The notes beneath the pieces are model-generated. The model worked only from the letters and a program-made list of their open reading frames with translations, did no database searches and was not told the origin of the DNA. From Amyelois transitella (taxonomy: Eukaryota; Arthropoda; Insecta; Lepidoptera; Pyralidae), in assembly GCF_032362555.1 (NCBI RefSeq), contig NC_083508.1, forward strand, positions 3,687,001-3,751,000: a DNA stretch of 64,000 bases, given 5' to 3'. Both the position numbers and the translations under genes were made by a program. Positions 1-13,035 of this stretch are shown here, in pieces. Numbering within the stretch: position 1 is the stretch's first letter; every line of letters starts with the position of its first letter.

Positions 1-200
1 CGATCATCGTTACACATCCAGTTGCCTGAATGTGCAAGTTTCCTCACGATGTTTTTCCTCACCGTAAGAGTTACCGGTTCGTATTCAAATTAATGAACAT
101 AACTTTAAAAATAGTTATTGGTTTATGGCCTAAGTGGGATTCCAACCGGGATTTCCCTTATCGGCAACAAATAATTACAGTTTATTCCGGTTTACGTCCG
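1..200 (+). mobile_element. Family B repeat, right-hand part
   Basis: The stretch beginning 'cgatcatcgttacacatcc' and running through 'tcctcacgatg' and 'ctcaccgtaagag' matches the end of the longer family B copy at 58930-59200. The same sequence recurs at about 4048-4260, so the duplication junction lies inside this repeat. The class of family B (SINE or non-autonomous DNA element) is not decided here. Confidence 0.6.
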
Positions 201-1501
201 TAATAACGGTTATAGGGCGAAGTTTGAACGTTTATGAGCTTAGGTTATACGGATCTGTTCTGTAATCGGAGTTATTAACAGGATGTCTTTATATAATTGA
301 ATTCTATGTATTTTTATAATCGCATTTTCTAATACTGTTAAAGATAAGTAATAAAAAGTAAACACAACGTTAGGTAATTTAAATTTTATTCTCATTGCTT
401 TATTGAGTTAGGGATTTATTCCACATATACATCTTTTTGAACGAATAAGCAAAATGTGCAGTTTTATTAGAAGGTATCTGAAGCACTTTATTGATACCTA
501 CTCAACAATTTTTTTTTTAATATGTCAAGTTTTTGACTTTTTCGTAAAAAATTTATCATTGGATTAATTAGTTCTACAATACTAAGACATATTCGTATCA
601 TGTGAAATTAACTAATAACAAATGAGTAATACAGATTACCAGCTTAAGACTAGCATTTAATAACAATTATTCGCTAACACATAGGTCTTTTAATTAGAAC
701 GGGAACCTTGTGCTTCCAAGAAATCCGCTCTGTAGAGCTTTGCGGTTACAAAGCATAGCTAAACAGATTTATGTGCACTTAGTTAAGTCTAAGAACCTGA
801 TTAACTAAAACTTATGTGTACCTAATAAGATAATTTTGTTTTACTATGCTACCTTACAACAAAGATTACCCTCTCAAAGCTTAATTCTGTTCCCCATTAT
901 GAAAGGTTCACTTGAGTTCATCCTATGAAAGCATTTTATGAACAAAATTAGGCAGGCTGATATTTTAACATGAAGGTCAATTTGGATAGCATGATCGTGA
1001 TAAAGCGAAATTTAAACAGTGACAATAGGCTTAGTGTGAATTTTTTTTCTTATTACAGCTTTTGTGTTTTGCCATAAACGATGTCTGTGTACTTGTAAAA
1101 CTGTGAAATAAAATTATACGAAATAAAAATCAAAACTTTACGGTGACTGAAGGTGGTAATTAGCGCAGTTGCGACTTCCATAGTTCCAGATTTTGTGGCT
1201 AGTATTCTTACCCCTGTTATAGTCTTATACATTTTATTCCGATATCTTTGATTCAGATAAAAAATATCTTAAGTAATAACAATATGTTATAGATAACCAC
1301 TTGTAAATGTTGAGTAACTTGAAAAAAATAGAGAATAATAATGCTTACGAAAATTTATTTAATGTTTTCTGTCATTTCTGGTGGGACTGGTGGCTCCGTC
1401 TACCCCATAAGGGTGATAATATAAATGTATGTAAAAAAAGGTGAATCATTACTTTACTTATCAAGACCCAACTTTATACAATTCATGAATCGTTTTTGCA
1501 G

Positions 1502-1598
1502 CGAGTCGACGCAACTTTCCCGGGCCGCGATATAATAGATCGCGAACAACAAAAGAGTTTGTAGAGTCGAGCATCCCATTTTCATGCTACAGTATGCG
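1502..1598 (+). other. Possible internal exon in duplication copy 1
   Basis: A 97-bp GC-rich island is bounded by a good acceptor (tcgtttttgcag, ending at 1501) and donor (atgcg|gtgagc, at 1599). One of the three frames is open throughout, giving about 31 residues (phase 2 entry, starting at 1504). The other two frames contain stops. It could be a coding exon of a gene extending left of the window, or a 5' UTR exon of the downstream LRR gene. I recognise no product. An identical copy lies at 5561-5657. Confidence 0.3.
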
Positions 1599-4059
1599 GT
1601 GAGCCTTCAAAAGGGCAATTGTTAGCAGACAAAAGGCAACAGATGTTTGGTAAATAAGGCATGGAGTAAATACGAAAATCACTTCCTCTGCCTGACGTCT
1701 AAAGTATCATTTATCTTCTTATTACGGCCTTAGTTTCACCATAGCTTCTGGCGTTAGTCCAGTAGGTTCTCCTTCTCTTTGAAAAGGAACACGTGGGATT
1801 TTTAGATTTTAACACGAACTTACTCCCATCTGAATTTCGTAACCATTGTAAGGCACCTAAACTATAATGGATCATGGTTTCATATTCATTTACCTGAATT
1901 TGCAAGTTTTCTCATGAAATTAGTAACGTAGCGTTAAGAATAAATAATGGTAATTAAATGATGAATTTCCAAGTGATATTAACTTATATTATCCAACAAG
2001 ATGGCGTTGAGGCAAGTGTCAGCTCAAGTGTCAATTTACATGTCAAATTGTACTTACGATGAGGGCCTATATTTTCACAGCTTTTCGCAATACTTGTGGT
2101 AACAGTATTCTGATTTGTAAAATAAAATGGCAATTAATGAAAATTACTCGAACATGTACACGAAAATATGAAGTAGTAATAAAATGACAACTGAAAATTC
2201 TTGACATTGACTCTTGCCTATTTACCAATGCCATCTTTTGAGTTGTTTTTTAATTATTTTAAATTTTCCCTCTAAAAAGTCTTCATTACGTAAACGAGAA
2301 TGAATTGTGCAGTTTTCTACAAGCACAGCGAGACTTGGACAAGATTATGTATTTGAAATCCAAAACACGCTTAGTTCAAAGTCCAGCATTCGGATCTGAG
2401 GAATGGAGGAACGGAGCACATTCATAAACCGTTGAATAAAACATAAAGCAAAACGCGACTTTTGTTTTCTAGTCGCATAGCGCCGCTGCCACTGGAATAT
2501 GTCAACAACAGTATACAGTTTTCAAGTAATTTCTTCTTTTTCGATATTTCCCGACATTTTTCAGTTCTCGCTGCTCACATAACACAGTCACATATGTATT
2601 TCAAACTTAGAGATGGCAAGTGAAATATATATTTTTCGAATTGATCAATATAATAATCGATTCGATTATAACAGATTTTTTAGGTTCCGATGCTCACATT
2701 TTTTACAATTATATCAAAACTTAGGAATGGCGAAAGAAATACATTTTTAACTCAATCAATGTCTCGCTTAATTAGTCCTAAATTAAGGTCGCGGTGAATT
2801 CAATTAACAATCACGCTTTAGGTAGAAGCAATTATTTGTAAATAAGACTCATTTTCTCACGTCTTTTGGCTTTACATATAATGTAAGTGATATTAATAAA
2901 CATCTTATCAGGTTATACTTTTTACCAGTTTTGTCCTTTAGTTGCCTTAAACATCATTCGTTAACGATCACATCAAGCAAATAGAAACATGCTTGCGAAA
3001 ATGATGATGATGTTCATGGTAATGAAATTAATAATAATGAAAGAAAAATTATCTTAAATATTTAAGTTCTTAGACAAGAGGGATAAGATAGAAAACCTTG
3101 AAGAATATTCTATTTTCACACACCATATACTTCGAAATTTACTCCACAAGTCAAGTTTTATATCAGACATCGAAATCCAAGAAGAGAGTGGATTGAGATT
3201 GCAAAAATAGACTAAAACCTTTCGATCTATCGGAAAACTTGGCAACGTTCTACATATTCTTCTTTTTTTAAAGTTCTTGTAGTTTGTTTTAAGAAATTCT
3301 TACTATAGATACACGTCTTTTGTCATCCATCGTAAACATAAAAGTTATAGCGCACGCGGTTCCATCCGTATAAAAGATACATACATAAAATCACGCCTTT
3401 ACTCCGGAGTAGGCAGAGGCTATCCATACATACTTCTAACTGCTTTAAACGTTGTCTTCACTATGTCCTTCTCGGTACAACACACTAGACGAGTATGTAA
3501 AATTTTACGAGTATAAGTTAAAGAGCATCGGGTCAGTTGTTTTGGCTCCTATGTAGGAGTATGACAATAAAGCAGATTCATTTGAAAATTGACTTTCAAA
3601 ATAAGAGAATTAGATCATACACGAAGGATATTTAAAGGTATAATAGTTATCAAAATGCGTTTTTGAAACTAATCTCTTCTTGGCAACAAATATGTTGTAA
3701 AGCAACTTATTTTACCATTTTTAGACGATCATAAAAGATAGGTATAATATCTAATTCATAAATAATACAATCTTTGTGCAGACTCGAAGGATCGCAAGTA
3801 ATTTCATAAATAAATCGAGCTCCAAAAAGTTGATTGTGTTTGTTTCATAAACCAGACAGAATTCCTTACGACAAATCTAATTAGAGAAGGGAAAACAGAA
3901 TGACAAATACGGAGGTACACAAGAAATCAGAATCGGTTGAGGAATAGCGTTATTGGAGATTATTAGATGACAATCCTGATGGAAATTTACAATGTTGAAT
4001 GAAACAATGGGAAAGTAATTATGAAAATATTGTTATTATTTAATCGAATCGTATTGGAT

Positions 4060-7000
4060 CGATCATCGTTACACATCCAGTTGCCTGAATGTGCAAGTTT
4101 CCTCACGATGTTTTTCCTCACCGTAAGAGTTACCGGTTCGTATTCAAATTAATGAACATAACTTTAAAAATAGTTATTGGTTTATGGCCTAAGTGGGATT
4201 CCAACCGGGATTTCCCTTATCGGCAACAAATAATTACAGTTTATTCCGGTTTACGTCCGTAATAACGGTTATAGGGCGAAGTTTGAACGTTTATGAGCTT
4301 AGGTTATACGGATCTGTTCTGTAATCGGAGTTATTAACAGGATGTCTTTATATAATTGAATTCTATGTATTTTTATAATCGCATTTTCTAATACTGTTAA
4401 AGATAAGTAATAAAAAGTAAACACAACGTTAGGTAATTTAAATTTTATTCTCATTGCTTTATTGAGTTAGGGATTTATTCCACATATACATCTTTTTGAA
4501 CGAATAAGCAAAATGTGCAGTTTTATTAGAAGGTATCTGAAGCACTTTATTGATACCTACTCAACAATTTTTTTTTTAATATGTCAAGTTTTTGACTTTT
4601 TCGTAAAAAATTTATCATTGGATTAATTAGTTCTACAATACTAAGACATATTCGTATCATGTGAAATTAACTAATAACAAATGAGTAATACAGATTACCA
4701 GCTTAAGACTAGCATTTAATAACAATTATTCGCTAACACATAGGTCTTTTAATTAGAACGGGAACCTTGTGCTTCCAAGAAATCCGCTCTGTAGAGCTTT
4801 GCGGTTACAAAGCATAGCTAAACAGATTTATGTGCACTTAGTTAAGTCTAAGAACCTGATTAACTAAAACTTATGTGTACCTAATAAGATAATTTTGTTT
4901 TACTATGCTACCTTACAACAAAGATTACCCTCTCAAAGCTTAATTCTGTTCCCCATTATGAAAGGTTCACTTGAGTTCATCCTATGAAAGCATTTTATGA
5001 ACAAAATTAGGCAGGCTGATATTTTAACATGAAGGTCAATTTGGATAGCATGATCGTGATAAAGCGAAATTTAAACAGTGACAATAGGCTTAGTGTGAAT
5101 TTTTTTTCTTATTACAGCTTTTGTGTTTTGCCATAAACGATGTCTGTGTACTTGTAAAACTGTGAAATAAAATTATACGAAATAAAAATCAAAACTTTAC
5201 GGTGACTGAAGGTGGTAATTAGCGCAGTTGCGACTTCCATAGTTCCAGATTTTGTGGCTAGTATTCTTACCCCTGTTATAGTCTTATACATTTTATTCCG
5301 ATATCTTTGATTCAGATAAAAAATATCTTAAGTAATAACAATATGTTATAGATAACCACTTGTAAATGTTGAGTAACTTGAAAAAAATAGAGAATAATAA
5401 TGCTTACGAAAATTTATTTAATGTTTTCTGTCATTTCTGGTGGGACTGGTGGCTCCGTCTACCCCATAAGGGTGATAATATAAATGTATGTAAAAAAAGG
5501 TGAATCATTACTTTACTTATCAAGACCCAACTTTATACAATTCATGAATCGTTTTTGCAGCGAGTCGACGCAACTTTCCCGGGCCGCGATATAATAGATC
5601 GCGAACAACAAAAGAGTTTGTAGAGTCGAGCATCCCATTTTCATGCTACAGTATGCGGTGAGCCTTCAAAAGGGCAATTGTTAGCAGACAAAAGGCAACA
5701 GATGTTTGGTAAATAAGGCATGGAGTAAATACGAAAATCACTTCCTCTGCCTGACGTCTAAAGTATCATTTATCTTCTTATTACGGCCTTAGTTTCACCA
5801 TAGCTTCTGGCGTTAGTCCAGTAGGTTCTCCTTCTCTTTGAAAAGGAACACGTGGGATTTTTAGATTTTAACACGAACTTACTCCCATCTGAATTTCGTA
5901 ACCATTGTAAGGCACCTAAACTATAATGGATCATGGTTTCATATTCATTTACCTGAATTTGCAAGTTTTCTCATGAAATTAGTAACGTAGCGTTAAGAAT
6001 AAATAATGGTAATTAAATGATGAATTTCCAAGTGATATTAACTTATATTATCCAACAAGATGGCGTTGAGGCAAGTGTCAGCTCAAGTGTCAATTTACAT
6101 GTCAAATTGTACTTACGATGAGGGCCTATATTTTCACAGCTTTTCGCAATACTTGTGGTAACAGTATTCTGATTTGTAAAATAAAATGGCAATTAATGAA
6201 AATTACTCGAACATGTACACGAAAATATGAAGTAGTAATAAAATGACAACTGAAAATTCTTGACATTGACTCTTGCCTATTTACCAATGCCATCTTTTGA
6301 GTTGTTTTTTAATTATTTTAAATTTTCCCTCTAAAAAGTCTTCATTACGTAAACGAGAATGAATTGTGCAGTTTTCTACAAGCACAGCGAGACTTGGACA
6401 AGATTATGTATTTGAAATCCAAAACACGCTTAGTTCAAAGTCCAGCATTCGGATCTGAGGAATGGAGGAACGGAGCACATTCATAAACCGTTGAATAAAA
6501 CATAAAGCAAAACGCGACTTTTGTTTTCTAGTCGCATAGCGCCGCTGCCACTGGAATATGTCAACAACAGTATACAGTTTTCAAGTAATTTCTTCTTTTT
6601 CGATATTTCCCGACATTTTTCAGTTCTCGCTGCTCACATAACACAGTCACATATGTATTTCAAACTTAGAGATGGCAAGTGAAATATATATTTTTCGAAT
6701 TGATCAATATAATAATCGATTCGATTATAACAGATTTTTTAGGTTCCGATGCTCACATTTTTTACAATTATATCAAAACTTAGGAATGGCGAAAGAAATA
6801 CATTTTTAACTCAATCAATGTCTCGCTTAATTAGTCCTAAATTAAGGTCGCGGTGAATTCAATTAACAATCACGCTTTAGGTAGAAGCAATTATTTGTAA
6901 ATAAGACTCATTTTCTCACGTCTTTTGGCTTTACATATAATGTAAGTGATATTAATAAACATCTTATCAGGTTATACTTTTTACCAGTTTTGTCCTTTAG

Positions 7001-8085
7001 TTGCCTTAAACATCATTCGTTAACGATCACATCAAGCAAATAGAAACATGCTTGCGAAAATGATGATGATGTTCATGGTAATGAAATTAATAATAATGAA
7101 AGAAAAATTATCTTAAATATTTAAGTTCTTAGACAAGAGGGATAAGATAGAAAACCTTGAAGAATATTCTATTTTCACACACCATATACTTCGAAATTTA
7201 CTCCACAAGTCAAGTTTTATATCAGACATCGAAATCCAAGAAGAGAGTGGATTGAGATTGCAAAAATAGACTAAAACCTTTCGATCTATCGGAAAACTTG
7301 GCAACGTTCTACATATTCTTCTTTTTTTAAAGTTCTTGTAGTTTGTTTTAAGAAATTCTTACTATAGATACACGTCTTTTGTCATCCATCGTAAACATAA
7401 AAGTTATAGCGCACGCGGTTCCATCCGTATAAAAGATACATACATAAAATCACGCCTTTACTCCGGAGTAGGCAGAGGCTATCCATACATACTTCTAACT
7501 GCTTTAAACGTTGTCTTCACTATGTCCTTCTCGGTACAACACACTAGACGAGTATGTAAAATTTTACGAGTATAAGTTAAAGAGCATCGGGTCAGTTGTT
7601 TTGGCTCCTATGTAGGAGTATGACAATAAAGCAGATTCATTTGAAAATTGACTTTCAAAATAAGAGAATTAGATCATACACGAAGGATATTTAAAGGTAT
7701 AATAGTTATCAAAATGCGTTTTTGAAACTAATCTCTTCTTGGCAACAAATATGTTGTAAAGCAACTTATTTTACCATTTTTAGACGATCATAAAAGATAG
7801 GTATAATATCTAATTCATAAATAATACAATCTTTGTGCAGACTCGAAGGATCGCAAGTAATTTCATAAATAAATCGAGCTCCAAAAAGTTGATTGTGTTT
7901 GTTTCATAAACCAGACAGAATTCCTTACGACAAATCTAATTAGAGAAGGGAAAACAGAATGACAAATACGGAGGTACACAAGAAATCAGAATCGGTTGAG
8001 GAATAGCGTTATTGGAGATTATTAGATGACAATCCTGATGGAAATTTACAATGTTGAATGAAACAATGGGAAAGTAATTATGAAA
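4060..8085. repeat. Tandem duplication, copy 2
   Basis: This is the right copy of the duplication, offset by exactly 4,059 bases from copy 1. I saw no substitution or indel on the lines I compared, and both short ORFs in the unit recur at exactly this offset. Identity ends at 8085, where this copy continues 'attgggaattaaa' while copy 1 continues 'atattgttatt'. Near-perfect identity in non-coding insect DNA means either a very recent event or a false duplication made during assembly. The sequence alone cannot separate these. Confidence 0.97.
5561..5657 (+). other. Possible internal exon in duplication copy 2
   Basis: This is the exact second copy of the candidate exon at 1502-1598, with the same acceptor and donor. 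If the exon and the duplication are both real, a transcript could include the exon twice. Its 97-bp length is not a multiple of three, so tandem inclusion would shift a coding frame. Confidence 0.28.
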
Positions 8086-9284
8086 TTGGGAATTAAATTA
8101 ATATCAAATACATTAATATTCAGTTGAAAAAGTGTGTGGCAATCAAGCAATCGAAGTATAGAAAGAATTGAAAAAAAAAGTCTTTCTATATAATTTCTTG
8201 TCTATATCTGTTTGTATGTTTTTACAAATTGTCCGTTACCAGTCGGCTCGTTTCCTTATTTGTTTTAGAAAGCGCTTAAATGGTAACTCGTAGGTCACCA
8301 TTTTTTTAACGCAGGCTTTAAAATGTAGAGGTGAAATCACTGCCAAATATTTTGATACCAAAATTATTACTACAAAATAAGAGATCCATTACAAAATGCC
8401 TGTAACAAAATCGTAGTGGCCCATATCCGAAGCTACAAGCATCGGATAATTTTAGAGAGGTGAGTCGGTTTATCGATCGTTTTGTTACGAATGCTAGGCA
8501 CGGCAGCCTGGAGGTCACATGTATCTGTATAATCAGCGTTGTGATTACGACCCGGGCTAAATTGCTATTTATAAGAAACGTAGTAGTCTCAGTAGTAATT
8601 TTTGCGAGTAAAATTTTATAAGGTTTGTTGAGTAGGATTTATTTGTATTCGTTTTTTGTATCTTTTCGTGTGCTTTTTTTTAGTCTTGTTCTGTATGAGA
8701 GTATGAGGGATAATGAGTAGGGATAAAGAAGTTACGAGAAATTTACTCAAATTTAAAACGATTTATTTTTCTTCATTAATTACGTTTGCTTACTGATTGA
8801 CTAAAAGAGACTTCGAAATAGGTAATAACTGTTCATTGTACATTTCAGTTTTATTAACTTACAATAAAATAATTTGATATCAAGCTTGTCTGCGTAACGG
8901 TTTTCAATACTTTTATAATATTTGGTGGTAATGGTTGGTAAATAAAAAAAAACCCTGCCAAAATCGAGAACTCACACATATCCAAGATGTTTTTCTACTG
9001 GGAATCATATTCTAATTCTGTTTCATATTTTTTTTATGTATGCTTCTCATACAAAATGTGAACGGTTTCTATTATTTATAATGAAGATCCCAACCGACAT
9101 ATCAACATGATTATATTGATAAACTACTAGTAAATGTCCGCACCATCAAAGCATATCCTTTTCTTTACCCGTGATTAGGTATATGTTCTATGTAATGAAC
9201 CATTACCTTATATAATATAAAGTTAGGTAATAGATAAACCTATAGAAGATACATAATTATGTTTCAGTCGCCAGTTCGTTTTGC
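8086..9284. other. AT-rich intergenic DNA, no gene seen
   Basis: I see no supported gene here. A 66-codon minus-strand ORF at 8318-8518 has no recognisable domain and no splice or promoter context. Confidence 0.5.
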
Positions 9285-9510
9285 TTCGTGTCAATCAAGA
9301 TCCAATACGGGTTAGGTTCCCCTGCATATTGCAGAGGTCGGGCTGCTTCGTTTAAAAACCCGACTTATTCAATCCAGGATCGTTATGATAACAGTACCCT
9401 GGGCTCCTTACCTAAGGTATGAGGACGTAAACCGTCACTCCCTGCTCCTCTCCAGAGAGGTGAGGACGCAACCGGAACTAACGCCAGGAGGACGATGAGT
9501 ACTTATCATT
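9285..9510 (-). mobile_element. Family B repeat, minus orientation
   Basis: The segment carries 'ccaatacgggttaggttcc' followed by 'gctcctctccagagaggtga' and 'cggaactaacgccaggagg'. These are the reverse complements of landmarks in the family B copy at 58930-59200. It is one of the better preserved copies. Confidence 0.65.
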
Positions 9511-9689
9511 ATGAACAAGGAGTTCACCGACTCAATCATACTTGTTTATTTAAAACGAACATAGATAGATACGCCGTTAATATTTTACTGGCCCTTTGCT
9601 TACAATAAAATGACACCCTCTTTTTGTTTATTTAGTTATTAAAATTATTGCTGTTGAAATTTAATTAACAGATTCATTCGTATAAACAG

Positions 9690-9805
9690 GTTTTACCCCG
9701 CAAGGGATCTTGCGGGGTAGACAGAGCCAGCAGTCTTAAGACCATTTCATTTCTTTCTCATGGGAGTCGTAAAAGGCGACTAGAGCGTAGGAAGTAATAA
9801 GTATA
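9690..9805. mobile_element. Composite of two family A fragments, head to head
   Basis: A plus-oriented tail fragment ('taccccgcaag') abuts a minus-oriented one ('cttgcggggta'), followed by 'gacagagccagcagtctta' and 'gtcgtaaaaggcgac'. The junction is a perfect 11-bp inverted repeat (9694-9704 and 9709-9719) with a 4-base spacer. Confidence 0.6.
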
Positions 9806-9858
9806 TTTATGGGTATTGTCAAAGTAATTTTAATTGATGTTTATTATTTTTGAGATAA

Positions 9859-9924
9859 ATTTTGGGATGATTCTTCATATTGTGTGGTCTTTTATCCACA
9901 CAACATGAAGAATCAATCCAAAAT
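9859..9924. repeat. Long foldback hairpin
   Basis: Two 29-base arms (9859-9887 and 9896-9924) match at 26 of 29 positions around an 8-base loop (tcttttat). The size and near-perfect stem resemble a microRNA precursor or a tiny foldback element. It lies about 270 bp upstream of the possible first exon of the LRR gene. Confidence 0.6.
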
Positions 9925-10166
9925 AACACAAAAATATTACAATAATATTTTTTTTTTACAAATAACAAAATTTCTTTTTCCGGCCCTCAAATGTTTGTGC
10001 CCGTGTGCTGTGCCCATTTATCGGGTCCTGGTCTGAGACGAAGCAAGAGGGACCCAAAGTAGCTCACAATGCCACGTCAAACGGAGATAGCCGATCAAAT
10101 TGTTACGCAGTACAAAGGGGCCTCGAGTGAACCATTGCGCAGAAACAGTACCAATGCAGCATTTAT

Positions 10167-10345
10167 TATAAAAACAATGTTAGTTATTTACTGTGCAATG
10201 TTGTGATAGTGTGACAGTTTTTCTCGTTTTAATGTGGTAGTGATGGTTGTGTCGATTTATTACTTGGATTGTTAGTTGGACGAGTTGTAATCATTTGATT
10301 GGATAAGGATTTGGTGCACAAAGGATATCTGTTTGACGCGTATAG
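10167..10345 (+). promoter_or_regulatory. Possible TATA promoter and non-coding first exon
   Basis: TATAAAAA at 10167-10174 precedes a stretch that ends in a splice donor (gcgtatag|gtaatg, donor at 10346). Transcription would start near 10197. No exact initiator motif is present, so the start is uncertain. By position it could be the first 5' UTR exon of the LRR gene whose next non-coding exon is 15345-15445. A GC-richer patch at about 9985-10150 lies just upstream. Confidence 0.3.
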
Positions 10346-12182
10346 GTAATGACATTTTTTAAGTTTATACGTGCTTGGTTTGGTTTGTATATTTTTTATA
10401 TAACTTGAATTAATCAGATTTTTTAATATGTTTTAATAAATTTTATAATTATTAGCAGTCAACACATTGCATTTTATAAATCGATGATCTGTGAAAAGAT
10501 GTTAGTAGTAAATAATTGTTTTATAAAATTCCATCTTATCGCGACTTATTCATAATTTCAATTGTTGATATCAATACTCAAGATACATTTAAGATAACAT
10601 GTTAATGGCACCTTATATCCTGTGAAGAAATTAGGCAAAACTTTTTGAGCTGCCTAATTGACACGTGGGTGCTATACAAGCAATATCAGTTTTGTAATTA
10701 CATTTCAACCTACTACCCGTACATACACAAAAAGGGAAATAAGTTAGGTTTAGGAAAAGTCTACTCTGTTGGAAGCCATAGCAATATGCATCACCACTAC
10801 TTGTTATAAGGCCCGCTATTTTCTCTGTATAAATGCGTTAATCTCGAAAAGTTGGGCATGCATATTTTTCCTGTTTAATATGTTTGAGTGAGTGCTTTTT
10901 GAGGAACTATATATGTTCTATGAATACTTACTATCCATGCGAAGCCGGGGCGTTTCCCTAGTTTTCTTATAAATCTTAAAATTAAATCGGTTAATTATAT
11001 TGTTTCTAGTAATTACATGAGTATAGCGTATTTTTAATTAAATGCCAGTACCACGTGTGTCTGAAGGCACTGAACGCCTGTAATAATTAACGTAATTATT
11101 ACGTACATACTGTAAGCATATATTTTAATCTCAACACGAGAAGGGTCATATAACATTAATATTTGGCGTCAATTATACCCTAAAATTGAGAATGTATAAT
11201 TTTGGGAAGCATTTTCGTGTATTATTTTAATTACACTGTATTGAGTTCGCATTTATTTTTTCTTGTACATACAAAAACATATTGAGGGAAGTCATGTTTA
11301 TTTTAGACGAAAATTATTTGTGTGTTTAGATTTTAGAAAGGTGACCGACATAAATGTATTATCGTCATAAAACTGTGGTAATTGTGTCTCGTATTTTTTT
11401 TTATTTCGATGAAAATCATATAGATGAAACTGTTTCACGAATTTCATAAATAAATGTATCTAAACATAGTTGTTATACTAAGAAAAGATTTTAGACTTTC
11501 AACCGACTTCCGAAAAGGATGATTCGTCTTTGGTTTGAACTTATTCTTGTTAGGCAATGTTTAATGATGAAAATTTTGTTTATCGTGGCAACTAATAACA
11601 CTTCATAAGTACTTACAATGACATTGTTTAAAGCTAATCAGCGGACTTTTTTAGCAATTGTTGTTTGAATATCCTGAATAATAAACTAACCAATAATGAG
11701 AGGTAATGTCTGTTGATTTTTATTGAGAAAGCTTTTATACTAAAACGGGTATAAATCCAATGAAAAACATTGCTGTTATTATTTTTTCTTTATCTCGTCT
11801 GACAGATGATACTCACGGAATTCATACGCGTAACTTTTAAGCCAAATTTGCGAATAGATCCCCTGAACCGAAAATCAGGTTTATATTTATGGAAAACCCA
11901 TTCATGGTAAACATATCCGACAATACCCCGTGCCCTGGGGTAGATGAGAAAATAAATCTTCCCCTCTTTACGTGTCCGAGAAAGCGGGATATTTTTCCAG
12001 GCTTACGGGCATTGTGAAACTACTGTTATTGTATAGGTAGGTAGGTTTTCTTTTGACTGTGATTTGAAAAACTTAATTCTCTGCATTTTATGCATTTTTT
12101 GAATTTTTTGAATTATTTTTAATCGTTTTATTAGATTCGTTTAGTATTTGTTAACAAGTCAAAGAAGTTAATTTCAGAGACT

Positions 12183-12330
12183 TATGTATGTATGACTATT
12201 ATGTGTTTGCAACTAGCAACCTGTCACTATATGAATCTCAATTCTATTATTAAGTCAAATAGCTGAACGTGGCCTATCAATCTTTTAATGACATTTTAAT
12301 TGTAACAGGTTGTTTGTCTATCATCTAAAA
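12183..12330 (+). mobile_element. Family A SINE-like fragment
   Basis: It contains 'ctagcaacctgtcactat', 'gaatctcaattctattatt' and 'tagctgaacgtggcctatc', the central block of family A in plus orientation. Both ends are degraded. Confidence 0.7.
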
Positions 12331-12841
12331 GAAGAAACAAAACTTTATTATTCAGGTAAATAACTGAAAAATTATATTCAAATGTGTATATCTAATTATA
12401 TTTATTTAAAAGAACAAAATTAACGTAAAGAAAAAACGCTATAATAATCCGTAGGACCAGATTTAATAAACATAAAATAATAATGCGCCTGTCTCTACTT
12501 AGGTAACATGTTTTTGACGTGAAGTTATTAAATTACCTCGCGGTCCTAAGCAAACGTGGTTTACCATTTACTTTTACGACAGGTAGTCAAGTCAGCGTTC
12601 CCAAGAAAATACGAAATTTTTTGATTGATTACGTAGGTACCTTAAATGAGTAAGTGTATTTTGACGCTTTTACCCTGTTATTTCGTTAATATCATATTTG
12701 CTTTATCTTTTATTAGATTTTTACCCAGTGCGTCGCACTAGTACTACTATCAAGAGTATACTTTTTCAGTATCTTTAATCAATATCGATTCAGATGATTT
12801 GGGTTTCGTCATAAATTTAGAAAATATACAAATTATTTTTT

Positions 12842-13035
12842 ATATTGCTGAACGTGGCCTTTAGCTCTTTTCAAGACTGTTTATTCTGTCTACCCCGTAA
12901 GGGTAATATGTATATGTATATATTTATTTTGATATGGATATAATGATAACTAAAGCACCCCGGGCTCCTCTCTAGATAAGTGATGAAGAAACCGGGACTA
13001 ATCTCAGTAGGAAGAAGAGCATATTGTAATAAAGC
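12842..13035. mobile_element. Family A tail joined to family B fragment
   Basis: 12842-12932 is a plus-oriented family A tail (gctgaacgtggcc, tctgtctaccccgtaaggg, then a degenerate ATGT tract). 12948-13035 is a minus-oriented family B piece (caccccgggctcctctc, accgggactaatctcagtag). One element probably inserted next to the other. Confidence 0.6.

Larger units (their letters stand above)
1..4026. repeat. Tandem duplication, copy 1 (period 4,059 bp)
   Basis: This is the left copy of a direct tandem duplication. Base 1 corresponds to base 4060, and the two copies read the same wherever I compared them, until they part after 4026/8085. A 33-bp stretch (4027-4059), ending in 'cgtattggat', sits between the copies. 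Position 1 lies inside a family B repeat, so the unit may continue to the left of the window and further copies cannot be excluded. The copy contains family B sequence (1-about 200), a family A tail (1369-1440), a possible exon (1502-1598), a family C fragment (3379-3450) and otherwise anonymous AT-rich DNA. Confidence 0.97.

Noticed and set aside
1711..1905. 64-codon minus-strand ORF, repeated at 5770-5964
   Set aside because: The second copy exists only because the DNA is duplicated. There is no domain, splice or promoter support.
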